Below, piece after piece: positions 20,776-30,582 of a DNA stretch of 64,000 nucleotides. The notes beneath the pieces were generated by a model, which was given only the letters and a program-made list of their open reading frames with translations, searched no databases and had not been told where the DNA came from. Every line of letters starts with the position of its first letter. Position 1 is the first letter of the stretch. The stretch is from Agarophyton chilense. Its lineage: Eukaryota > Rhodophyta > Florideophyceae > Gracilariales > Gracilariaceae. The stretch lies in contig JARGXX010000092.1 of NCBI GenBank assembly GCA_030374765.1, positions 2,206,001 to 2,270,000 of the forward strand. The letters run 5' to 3'. A program made the position numbers and the translations under genes.

Positions 20776-21231
20776 ATGACGATTGTGGAAAAAAGACATC
20801 ATGTGAATGCTACAGCGGAGCAGATATACCAGGTCTTAATGGATTTTCCTTCCTACTCGGACTGGAATCCCATGGTTGTCAAAATTGAAGGAGATCCATC
20901 ACCTTCATCAACTATCTCAGCCCACATAAAGATTGGAGCTCGAGTCCCCCAGGTATTCACGCCAGTCGTGCTGACAAACGAGCCCAACAGGGAATTGCGC
21001 TGGGTGGGAACCTTACTCACGTCATTTCTATTCCGTGGCGAACACTTCTTCATCATTGAACCGGAAGCAGAGGGGGGTTGTACTTTTATCCACGGGGAGA
21101 ATTTCACTGGGATTTTGCAGCCGCTAGTCTCCTTCGTCTACGGAGACGAACTGCAGAAGGCATTTGAATCCTTCAATGTGGCTTTGAAGACGAAGGTTGA
21201 AGAACGTGTCTCCGCGAACCTATCATCCTGA
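20776..21231 (+). CDS. SRPBCC / polyketide-cyclase-like small-molecule binding protein
   Basis: This 151-residue protein has the length and pattern of the START/SRPBCC fold, a helix-grip barrel around a hydrophobic cavity. The family opening is clear: a first strand with an ATAEQIYQVLMDFPSYSDWNPM helix-turn (about residues 12-34), where the W-N-P-M motif is typical. Later come RELRWVG, a strand ending GEHFFIIEP, and a long C-terminal helix (about 125-145) that caps the cavity. The ligand cannot be predicted. No signal peptide or membrane segment is seen, so it is probably cytosolic. It is convergent with NDUFA12, about 350 bases away. Confidence 0.82.
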   Translation: MTIVEKRHHVNATAEQIYQVLMDFPSYSDWNPMVVKIEGDPSPSSTISAHIKIGARVPQVFTPVVLTNEPNRELRWVGTLLTSFLFRGEHFFIIEPEAEGGCTFIHGENFTGILQPLVSFVYGDELQKAFESFNVALKTKVEERVSANLSS

Positions 21232-21578
21232 GTCGTTCTTCCTTTGGTTAAGAATGACTCCTCTAGTCTGAGTAATTTCTGGCCCGTGTGATACGCAGTT
21301 GGATTCAAGTTTGTCCTGTGATCGTCTTTGTGAAATTAATTATTGAGTTCTTACAACGCTAAGCATTTGGGCTGCAACTAATCTTTACACGTCAGTATCT
21401 ATAGTGCCACAACTTGCACTTCTCGCGACATGTGTAGGATTCATGCGACGAGTCCTCGTGTCCTGCCTCTTGTCGTTGTGGGTTTTTGACAGGCAAGGCC
21501 GCAGTCGCCCATACCCGAGAAGCATTGGGTCGTTCGTTCATAAAGCAACTTTTTAAATGCTATACTGTTGCGTTATAG
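21232..21578. other. Convergent intergenic space
   Basis: About 350 bases between the 3' ends of the SRPBCC gene and NDUFA12. I see no gene, repeat or RNA here. Confidence 0.5.
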
Positions 21579-22129
21579 CTACTTGAGGTCATACACATCT
21601 TTTCCACTCCCTACATCCGAACGAACTGGCTCAGATCCCGGCTTCCAGGATTCGTACTTCTCGGAAGCCCCACCAATAGAATTCTTCGCTAGCTTATGAT
21701 GCGGGGGAACGTAGGCATCGCGCGTTCCCGTTGGGTTTCCAGTCTCTTCGGCTTGATAAATGGGCTTAGGAAGCGGCTTTTCTGTCGGTGGCTCATCGAT
21801 AATGTGATGCAACCACGCGTGCCATTCGGAGGTGATCTTTGAGCTATCCGGATTGCGATCATCAACGTATTCTACCCACCGATCGCGACCATAAGTCTCC
21901 TTCCTGTTTTCGAAAAACCGGTTGTTGAATTTGTCCTCCCCGACTAGTCGAGATGGTTAGTATACAGTATCCCGCTTACGAGATGCAATGCTGCGATAAG
22001 TCATACATTGCGCGCGCACTTACCGTAGCAATGCATTGTGCCCATCTTGTTCAATTTGATGGCACGAATGGTGCCCCATAGTCCTCGCCAACGCGCTTCG
22101 GTGACGAAAGACTTAATGACAGTTGACAT
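21579..22129 (-). CDS. NDUFA12: NADH:ubiquinone oxidoreductase subunit NDUFA12 (B17.2), two exons
   Basis: An accessory subunit of mitochondrial complex I on the matrix side. The gene is spliced: exon 1 is 22024-22129, the intron is 21944-22023 (80 bases, GTAAGT donor, CTAG acceptor), and exon 2 is 21579-21943. The junction splits one codon after the first base and gives a 156-residue protein, close to the usual 145-160. Family landmarks are visible across it: VGEDKFNNRFFENRKETYGR, then DRWVEYVDDRN, then SEWHAWLHHIIDEPPT. These match the human series VGEDKYGNKYYED, GRHRWVVY and PPEWHRWLH...DDPPT. The C-terminus with TGTRDAYVPPHHK also fits. Exon 1 starts at the only suitable ATG (MSTVIKSFVTEARWRG). 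The exon joins are my reading and have not been tested. Confidence 0.93.
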
Positions 22130-22294
22130 GTAGAGTGGATGGCAGCCGCGACTTCAATGCGCTTGAGATGGTGTGTGGGAGCGGAGCAATCGTCTTGAAT
22201 CTTGTGCGCTTTTTATCAGGTGTGTGGAGCAGGCACAGATTGTGAAGTCTTGGTCGCTCGCACAGCAGATAGGAGTCCTATCCCATCAAAACGT

Positions 22295-22340
22295 GTACGA
22301 AGGGTAGCGTTGGGAGGTTTGGGCTTGCTACCCTTTGTAC
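22295..22340. repeat. 14-base inverted repeat with TACGAAGGGTAGC arm
   Basis: GTACGAAGGGTAGC (22295-22308) pairs with GCTACCCTTTGTAC (22327-22340) with one G-T style mismatch, around an 18-base loop. The arm closely matches the hairpin at 12213-12240. Confidence 0.75.
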
Positions 22341-22381
22341 AGTGAACGGGGATCGTGGAGTGTTTCGGCTAGCTCTGTTCA

Positions 22382-22418
22382 CAAGGTTCAAAGTTTGAAC
22401 TTCAAAGTTTGAACCTTG
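22382..22418. repeat. Palindromic TTTGAAC repeat cluster
   Basis: CAAGGTTCAAA (22382-22392) pairs perfectly with TTTGAACCTTG (22408-22418). The interior contains further copies of GTTTGAAC and TTCAAAG, so several alternative hairpins are possible. Confidence 0.75.
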
Positions 22419-22566
22419 AACTTCGGACGCGAGACATGGAGACCAAACCGGCCAGCTTCCGGACTTCAAATGCATCTACTATCTGCCCGCCCCCTTGACC
22501 AAGATGGATGGCGAAGGAAGAGTTTTAAGAATTCTGGAGCGAAAAGTTAGCTTGCAAATTACACAG

Positions 22567-23880
22567 TTATCTTCTAGCTGTTCTTACAATGATGACATTA
22601 GACGTACGCAGCCTATCAGCAATGCGCAACAACTCAGAAACGTCACAGGGTGGATAGTTCAGGAGTAACTTCATGCAGCCAGCAAAATCCGCTGCGAGAA
22701 GGCGTTCGCGGATTCGGATAGCCATGGCAACACACACGTAGCGGATCCATGGGAGGCGTACTTCCGAGGTAAGAAAGCTGTCCCATAGACATAAACAGTC
22801 TGGTAACACAAACTCTTGCATGAGCCACAGACGGATCCATCGCAGCCCGTAAAAGCGCGTATCGATGCCAAGCTTTTCAAAATGACGCTCCAAGGCAGGG
22901 TCTTTAATGCGCAACAAGGCCTGAAGCTCTCGCATTTGACGGCCAATGCCGGCGTTGTCCGAATCAGAAGGCTCATAACAGGTGGCAGTCTCGGACATGA
23001 TGCTCTCAAAGCAAAAATAAGCATCGGCCTCTACGTCGGACAAATCCTTGACGCGGCCTTCTGCAAACGTCAGCAAAAACGGCGCTGCAAGTTCGTTCAT
23101 TCCTTGTCGATAGCCCAGTTTGGGGTGCAATTTGACGTAGACAAACAACACGCGCTCCAAACCGTCGCGCAGCGGAGCAAGACGGTGTAGATCAGGATGT
23201 GTGCGTAGTACATCTCGACGTATGCATGTTCGAAGATGACAGTCGTCAAAATATCGTTTCCACTGACTATCTTGGGCGTCGCTCAAGGGATGGTCACCGT
23301 GCACTGGGCGCTCGGTGGGGTCCACGCTGAAACTGGCAACGCGTGCCCAGTAACGAGCTCGCCTGGACGCCAACGTGGGTTGCCAGTCGACACGATCGGG
23401 CGGCAAGTAGTCTGTGAGCAACTGCCAGACGAGTGGTCTCGCCCACGGCGCAGGCGGGATGCCGTGCGCCCACACAAGGCGGCGCAACTCATCAACGTCG
23501 ACCGTGGGGGAGCGCAGACAGGCCCGAAACAGTTGCTCGCGCGTCTCAGGCTGCAAGTGGGTAGTGGATGGGATGGAAAGACTGGAAATGGACGAGGCGG
23601 AAGGTGAGTGGGATAGGGGGGCGAGCGGGACACCGGTGAGGGCGTGGCGAATCTGCGCAGAGATGATGTCAGTGGACGAGTCGACAACAGGGCTGTCAGG
23701 CGGCGGTGGAGGCGGCGGCGCAATGGGGCCGGCGGTGGGATACGACGGCGGGAGAGAACGACGGTGACGCACGTTGGCGAGGTCAACGAGTTCAACCTGA
23801 CGCGCGGACCCCATAGGACAAAGGGAGGGGCGTAGGGGTGGGGCGGTGGGCGTCGAGATGGAGAGCGCGCAGACGCGCAA
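22567..23880 (-). CDS. TBC-domain Rab GTPase-activating protein, TBC1D13-like
   Basis: TBC proteins switch off Rab GTPases in membrane traffic by supplying an arginine and a glutamine finger. In this 437-residue frame the domain starts at about residue 133 (RRLVWAHGIPPAPWARPLVWQ). The arginine finger motif IRRDVLRT is at 220-227 with R226, and the glutamine finger is YRQGMNE with Q259. Both are intact, so activity is expected. LRWIRLWLMQEF and CLCLWDSFL further on are also family motifs. The layout resembles TBC1D13-type proteins. The first 110 residues are proline- and serine-rich and likely disordered. Met23 (MGSARQ) is a possible alternative start. GC content is high. It is divergent from profilin. 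Confidence 0.9.
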   Translation of the reverse strand: MRVCALSISTPTAPPLRPSLCPMGSARQVELVDLANVRHRRSLPPSYPTAGPIAPPPPPPPDSPVVDSSTDIISAQIRHALTGVPLAPLSHSPSASSISSLSIPSTTHLQPETREQLFRACLRSPTVDVDELRRLVWAHGIPPAPWARPLVWQLLTDYLPPDRVDWQPTLASRRARYWARVASFSVDPTERPVHGDHPLSDAQDSQWKRYFDDCHLRTCIRRDVLRTHPDLHRLAPLRDGLERVLFVYVKLHPKLGYRQGMNELAAPFLLTFAEGRVKDLSDVEADAYFCFESIMSETATCYEPSDSDNAGIGRQMRELQALLRIKDPALERHFEKLGIDTRFYGLRWIRLWLMQEFVLPDCLCLWDSFLTSEVRLPWIRYVCVAMAIRIRERLLAADFAGCMKLLLNYPPCDVSELLRIADRLRTSNVIIVRTARR

Positions 23881-24606
23881 GACCAGCGGCTGCTGCTATG
23901 GAGCAAGCCGATGGAACGCGCACAACTTGGTACGCGTAGACATGGGGCTCCACCAGCCGTCAGTCGCCCTTGCAGTGGAGTGCGGCTGCGCCACGCAGCG
24001 CGTGTTGCGGTTGTGAGCTGACGTTGTGCGCGGCACGCGCACACGACGCGTGGCCACGTGTGTAACCACTTGGGCGCAAGCACGCGCGCCACATTCATCA
24101 GATGATTGGGTGAATGCAAATGAGGCTTTTGACCTTACAACAAATCTTTAAATCTCGCATACACAGGTGCACGCACCACACACGGGTGCTGGCACCGGGC
24201 GCGGGCGCTGGCACCGGGCGCGGGCGCTTACACCAGATGACTCGCCGCGCTGACCGTTCGTGCAACGTGGACAGCCTGTCGCGCATGTGATACACGAGCG
24301 TGTTACGCCATTTGCTGCCACTGCCGGTTCGAACTGCCAATGCGTCTGCGTCTGGTTTTGTACTGCAGCTTTGCATTTAAACGCACAAAAAGCTGACTCC
24401 AGCACTCTTTTCGTTTCGCACTTCCCATTTCGCTCTCCCCGTCTTGTTTGCATTCGTCTCGCATCCGTGTGTTACTTAAGAGACTCCCCTCCTCACTTCC
24501 GCACTTCTGTTTGCTTCTCTGTTTCTCCGCATCTCTGATCCGCATCTTCAAGCTTGCGTTTGCCCTTTTCGCTTCAGTTTTTTCTCTCGCTCTCACCCTT
24601 AGCACA
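23881..24606. promoter_or_regulatory. Divergent intergenic region TBC / profilin
   Basis: About 725 bases between the two start codons, so both promoters should lie here. The right part, about 24400-24606, is strongly pyrimidine-rich on the plus strand just before the profilin ATG. A 19-base unit containing GCTGGCACCGGGCGCGG occurs twice at about 24188-24225. No clear TATA box is seen. Confidence 0.5.
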
Positions 24607-25250
24607 ATGGCGAATGATTGGCAGACTTACATTGACGACCAAATGGTGCCCGCTGGCTTCATGGTACGTGCGTCCATCTCACCGGCTGCCACACCGCCGA
24701 CGCTCACGCTTCCCGTCTTCTTTCTCAGAAATGGCTGACACTTCCCTCCCTCACACCCGCCAATTCGAGCAGTACGCCGCGATCTACGCCCATGATGGAA
24801 CCTTGTGGGCCAGCACCCCAGGCTTTACCGTCGGCCCTGAAGAGTTGCAGATCATGGACCAAGCTCTCCGTAACGAAGACCTTGGAAAGATATCTGCAGC
24901 TGGCTTCACTATCGCCACTCAAAAGTAAGCATCCCAATTCGCTCATTATACCCATTCACTCATTACCTTGCTCGTTTTTGTTTGCCCTTCTAACACCTGC
25001 ATGACACATTCGTTCGTTGTCCAGGTACACATTTACTCGTGGTGAGGTCGGCAGCGACGATGGTTCGCCCGCCTTTTGTCAGGGCCGTTGTAAGGAGGAA
25101 GGAAAGACCTCGCAGGGCTGCATCGTTTACTGCACTAATCAGGCTTTCCTCATCGGTGTGCATGACCCCAATTACACTGATTCTTCTTTTGGAAAGGTCA
25201 ACACTGAAGCTGGCCGTATTGCCGACTACCTTATGGACTCGGGATATTAA
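24607..25250 (+). CDS. Profilin, three exons
   Basis: Profilin binds actin monomers and polyproline and controls filament growth. Exons as I read them: 24607-24667, 24729-24924 and 25025-25250, with introns of 61 and 100 bases. Together they make 160 residues, longer than the usual 125-140. The N-terminus DWQTYIDDQMV is the classic WQxYVD actin-binding start. YAAIYAHDGTLWAS matches the A.I.G.DG..WA strand, FTVGPEEL the following F...EE, and KYTFTRGEV the KYM...G strand. The C-terminal helix has TEAGRIADYLMDSGY. The second intron (GTAAGC...CCAG) is secure. For the first, a better GTACGT donor would leave the wrong frame, so I chose the GTGCGT donor; its exact position is less sure. Confidence 0.92.
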
Positions 25251-27513
25251 GCTCCGTCCACCACTCTTCACGTAGCGGACAGATGAACCATTCCTTCGCC
25301 CTTTATCACCCCCTCCTGCAGTATTGTAGCCCTCACTACCATTTGTTTTCTTTACTCTTTGTGTAAAGTTTTCACCGATATAGCATTGAATCGCACTGAT
25401 TCAATGATCTAACACCCAAACCGATCTACACTCGTCCCACGCTTCGATGCGCTGAGCATCCGAGCAACAGGTGCTCTGTCTCTTCAGCACACTGCATATC
25501 AAAGTATCGAACTACCGGACGGAACCTGGTGCCACCAACCGAGTCAATTAAAACACTCCCACAGCTTACATCATTAGTCTATTTGTCTGTCGTGGAACGA
25601 TCCCGCGCACCAGCTTCGCTCAGCATCTGCCTCTAAAAATCTCTGCGCACCTGGGATAACCCAGTCAAGATCATGCCTAATGACAGTATCACTCAACGTG
25701 GAACCTGCCTCCGATAAACTGAAACAAACAAAAGCTTCTCAAGAGTGAACGCTTTCGATTTCATAACCGCCCCAGAGCTGACACTCTTCTGCTTTGCCCT
25801 GAGAACGCAACGGCTCGGTGTACTCTCGCACCAGTTACCATTAGCTTACTCCATACAAATACTAAAGGAAATATCTTCCGTCAAGTGCAGAAAAATGACA
25901 AAAAAATCATGGAACGCATTTCGCAGTTTACAGAAGTAGATTGACAGATTCACAAAGTGAAAGAAAACCAATCACCACTGAAAGCAAAAGTCGTTGAGAA
26001 TCTCCAGCCGTTTCCGAGGGAGACGGTTGTGAATAATTCATGAGACATAGGATAACTCTCCTCTTGTTGACTAAGAAATGAAACAACTACTCACAATAAA
26101 AGAGTAAGTTGGCCATGTTAAAAGGCATTTATTGTACGAAATTCGTTCCAATACATATACACTCCAGATGGAGAAGAAAATGAACAACATTACCCACAGT
26201 TTAAGTTCACGGAGCAGTGTCACCATCAATCCCTTTCCCATCCTGTATCTTATCAAACATGCTGTTAGCAATTCATAGTTTGCAATGCGAGTATCTTGTT
26301 CAATTATCTCTTGAGATTCATGACAATTTCTGCGTCATCTAGCTAGAAAGCCAAAGAGTTGCATCATTTGTTCAGTTTTTTGCTTGAAATACGAACCATG
26401 ATTGCTCTTCTTCTCTATTATGGATATTAGCTTTCTGTTCCTAAGCTAAAGGAAAACTTTTAAAAGAACGAATTCTCTCCTTACAAACGCCCAAACGACG
26501 AAACGCCTAGACCTCCTAAACTCATGCGGTTTAAATCACGATTGCTGTCTTCTTTTTAAAGGCTGTGTTCTAATTCCTTACAAATCATCTCTATCTTTTT
26601 ACATGCATTCTACGTTTTATTGATACGTAGCAAAAAACGTTAGTTTTGGAAGAAACGTTTTCTCACTAAAAAGGCCAACACTCTATCAGGCAACTTGATA
26701 TTTTATTCAAGACCAAGACCAAAAGAAGGAAAAAAACCCATCTCGACAGTGCCCGCTTCAAAAAAAATCGTAACCTATAGTGGTCTACATTATTGAAAAC
26801 ATTCGGTCTACAATTGCATATCATCCGATTCCCAATTAAGACTGATTTAAATAGGTGTAACGATAAATTGTGTCTAAGATAAAGTTGTGAAAGAGAAAAA
26901 TTCTCTGACCTTGAGTTATAAATATCTTTAACTTGTCAAATATCAATACGAGTATATACTTTGAACAAATTTGTGGTACAAACCAAAACGGTAGCGAAGG
27001 TGTAAGATCTGATAGTTTTAAGAAAGAAAAGATGTGCTTGACCTAGGAGGAGGAGATTAAAGATAAATGTAAAGTGTAACAGCACCAGCAACTAAAAACT
27101 GCAACATGAATGGAATGTTTACTGCGACCTTGTTGGTAAATGATGATTCACAGAGCACGCAGGTACGGAAACCCGTACAAATACGTAGCTGACCATTTTG
27201 ATTGAATAAAGAAACCATAAACGGTAGAAAAAGCCTATTAAGTGCTCGTTTCTACAAAAATGACAGTTTTGTCTATGATTGATGAAGATTTATATCACAA
27301 AAGCCAACGGACGAGCGATGGCGCTGCTCGCCACGTGCAAATAGAGAATGGCATTTGAATTGCCCCTCTCTATCTACAAACGTTTATCTAAAAACTACTG
27401 CACTAGCAAACATCTAAGCTAATTGATACATAAACGACTGTAGCACACGGTGAGTGCAAACAACTATCTAAGTTCCTAACATGACAAAAGTATATCATAA
27501 ATGTAACTCAAAA
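25251..27513. other. AT-rich intergenic region
   Basis: About 2.3 kb from the end of profilin to the edge of element E1. No frame above about 66 codons and no motif is seen. It is clearly AT-richer than the gene island. The last five bases, CAAAA, are one copy of the E1 target duplication. Confidence 0.6.
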
Positions 27514-28435
27514 TGTAGTGCAACGCCAAGGGCGGCGGAAACACACGAAGATGTCCGAGTCTTCCTCCAAGGAGTGTAGCACCGCGACGGAGCCTCTCCG
27601 GAGTGAACACGACTAAGTCGGGGTGTAAGGCCGAGGTTCACCGGCACGCCAAGCGGGGAGAGTGCGGGATGCTAGAAGGGAGCAGACCAGGTATGAGCTG
27701 TATTCCACGGGAGTGGGCAAGTCTCGAGATCGAGTAATGAACCCACAGGAGTGGCGGTAAACCCGATAAGCCGGCACGCGGCACACGCGCGAGCGGCACG
27801 AATAACCAACCACAAAGCAAAAGTGGGAGCTACCAAGAGAGTGGGTAAGCGATAAAGGGGGGACCACCCAGTGGGGGCGATCGGGGGCATGGGCCACGAG
27901 AGCCAAAAGAAATATGTAGCAAACCCAATACTGGGGCGAGAACACGGCAGTGGTATGAAAGATATACACGCTAACAGCGGTGAGTCTCCTGTTGACGCAG
28001 GGTGGATAAGTCTACCGTTAGTAACGCGGCTTCACCTCCGTAGAGTGTGCAAGACTCGCGAAAGCGGAAAAAGACTTAGAGCCAAGAACACTGGTTGGGG
28101 AGGTTTACTGAGTGTCAAGGCGAGATCGCCCTGGCACTACATAGTGTAGAATACTGTAAAGAGCTCCCTAACCTAGTGTAATAAAGCTAAATAAATAGAG
28201 AAATATCCAGCTATGCTGTGCCAACCTGTCCTGGGCCACCCGTGGTACACGTGGGTAAGTCACACCCGAATCGGGGCCACGGCGCACGGCCGCCGGTGCA
28301 CTTCGCGTACAACGCGTATACACCTGGCTACGCCAGCCCACTAGTAGCGGTATTACTCATAGATCTCACAAGTATCTCCCGAGGCGGAAAATCAACCAAG
28401 TCCTGGAAAACGGCCCTCACGAGGGTTGCACTTCA
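27514..28435 (-). repeat. E1 LTR, left (3' LTR of the element)
   Basis: 922 bases, TG...CA ends, about 99% identical to the copy at 38617-39538. Short frames inside it are identical in both copies and are not considered genes. Confidence 0.95.
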
Positions 28436-28470
28436 TATCCCCCTCCTGAGGCGCGAGCACGACATCCGCG

Positions 28471-30441
28471 ATGGTGGGCGACGCGCCGAGACGAATGCAT
28501 AATAGTGCAACCAGCTCGCTGGGATCCACTTCATCCGATGCCAACAAACGCAGTGCGGCAAAACTCCAGTCTCCTGGCAACAACCGTTCTCAACGTTCCA
28601 TCTCAACCGAATCCGCATCCTTGCGTGCCAGTCCTCCGATTCCTCGGCATCGTCTCCCGCTTCGCCGGTCTCCTCTTCCGGTCATCCGGCCTCTTCGCTC
28701 ACCGATGAGCAACCAAAACAATCAACCCAACCGTCTCCCTGCGGGGTACTTCTCCGGCTTCCGGTCCGTTCCGCTTCCGCAAATCGCGTCATCGGCTGCG
28801 CCGCAGATTCCTATCGCGACCGCGGCTGCTGCTCCGTACGGAATGTTCCCCCCGAGAGGGTGGCCGCCATACGACATGCTTGTCGGGCGCCATCCTGGGC
28901 ATCATGCGTCCGTTCTCCGGCTTGCGCTGTGGTTCCACCCGATTGCGGTGTTAAAAGAAGCGCTCATAGTGATGTAAACCGATGGAAACGGGATGCTTCC
29001 GGGCGATATTCCGGCCGTGGCGACAACTTCGTTGGATTGGCGACGCCGCGTAGCGGTTCCGGTCCACGCTGTGGCGCGCCGGGGTAGGGAAACCTCGGCT
29101 TCCGCTCATGCGGCCTTCGTCCTTCTTGGCCATCAACGGCTTCGCCGGGCTCCTTTCGAATATCCCATCCCCGATGGTCTCGGCACCGACATTCGGCTTT
29201 ACTGCACTCAAGGTGAGATTGGTTACGTCGACCGCTTGGCGGGTTTGGAAACACTCTCGTGGAGGGGCATCCCGATAGCACGGCAAGAGGCCATGTGCTG
29301 GACGCGACCGATTATCCGGGCAGAATTCCGCTACATGCGTCGACTTGCGCGGGCCAACTTCCTCGCCCTGATCCGTTTCGAGCGTCGAGCACGATCCCGA
29401 TTCGGGTATTTCGTCCCGTATCAGAACGTGGAGATCGAACGCCTTCGCGTGGCCGACCGACGGGGTCGCTATGTCCTCATTCCACCGTGGTGGTCGAACC
29501 TCGAGGCCTGCTGGGGCTGTTACATCGAGCTGCCACCCGTCATCACGTATTACGGTTCGTACCTCATCGAGGATCCCGAGTCCGGACTGTGGTCCGTGGT
29601 GATTACCGAATGGGCAGTCCGCGCGGCGGTGTTCCTCCTCTGGGAGGTTTATGACCAGTACAGACTGTGGTTCCTCCCGTTCCGGTTGAGGTCCGCGATT
29701 CGCAGCCTGGACCTGAGCATCCCACTTGGTGGAGTAACCAACGCCGGGGAAGTGGCGGGTCTTCTCGATTACATCGACCAGTTGGACTGGACCGCCGTTC
29801 CGATTGAACAAAGCGGGCGCACCGTGGGTAGCAGGGATCAGGACCTGTCACCAGGAAGGCGTACTCCCTTGGGAGGTGATTTCGTATACTTTGACCCCTG
29901 GGAAGGGCACGAAATCTCCGCGGAGGAAGCGAACGAACTCCGGTTTACACCACGCCATATCCCCGAGGGGCATCCGATCGGTTTCGTGGACGCGGATGAA
30001 TATTACCACGTCTACGACGGCGACGATCCAATGGTGGACAACGAACCCGACGACGGGGAAGCGTACGCCGAAGCGGAGGTCGAGGTATCCGAAGTGGAAT
30101 GTCCCTATAACGCGGGGACGCCAGCCACGCCTTACGTGGATTTGGATAACCCCGCGAGGGCTGGGTCGGGGTACGCGGTAGCTGGAGCACCTCCGGTTCC
30201 ACCGGTGAATCTCCCAAGTGGTGGGGCGTCCGCCTCAGGCCATGCGAGCTCCAATCCGGCGGGTCAAGAGGCCGTGATCTCCCAGTTCCTGCGACAGGTG
30301 GGGCTGGGGACCAAAGCAGCGAGTGGCGATGTTGCCGCGATGCGCGAGGCCTTGATCACCCGCCTCCAGGGAGGTAACCAACCCGGGGGCGGTGAGCCCG
30401 TGACGGGGCACGCGATCCCGATGGGGAGTTTTCCCTTGTGA
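28471..30441 (+). other. E1 antisense reading frame region (unknown protein)
   Basis: On the strand opposite to gag-pol, starting 36 bases inside the 3' LTR edge, lies nearly 2 kb of mostly open reading frame with about one break. The predicted product begins with a serine/proline-rich part containing GFRSVPLPQ. It continues with a long globular-looking part rich in aromatic and charged residues (SPGR...GGDFVYFDPWEGHE), an acidic segment, and a glycine-rich tail ending in a short helix (ISQFLRQVGLG). E3 has a related frame at the same place. An AATAAA follows at 30487-30492. Antisense genes are known in some plant Ty3/gypsy elements, but I do not recognise this protein family. It converges on the end of the chromodomain region, about 140 bases away. 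Confidence 0.75.
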
Positions 30442-30486
30442 CATAGAGTAGTATCCCGAGTGCTCGGTATTCCATCGATAGCTTCG

Positions 30487-30492
30487 AATAAA
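30487..30492 (+). terminator. Possible polyadenylation signal of the E1 antisense frame
   Basis: AATAAA on the plus strand, about 45 bases after the antisense stop. Matching signals follow the antisense frames of E2 and E3. Confidence 0.45.
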
Positions 30493-30582
30493 AACCAAAT
30501 GACTTGTGTAACCCAAAACCATCCTTCACTAACCTGTTCTCAAGCAAACCTACTTCTCTTTTCTCTTCCACCGAGGTGGGTG

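Larger units (their letters stand above)
22130..22566. other. Intergenic space with two inverted repeats
   Basis: About 440 bases between NDUFA12 (start) and the TBC gene (end), both on the minus strand, so it should contain the NDUFA12 promoter. Two inverted repeats lie here (separate entries). Confidence 0.5.

Noticed and set aside
23283-24119. 278-codon minus-strand frame, arginine- and serine-rich
   Set aside because: It overlaps the TBC gene in another frame, in very GC-rich DNA, and has a biased composition with no motif.
27613-28149. Frames of 60-118 codons in the E1 LTRs
   Set aside because: The same frames occur in both LTR copies on both strands; they reflect composition, not genes.
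28951-29811. 286-codon minus-strand frame inside E1
   Set aside because: It is the shadow of the antisense gene on plus, which alone shares motifs with E3.
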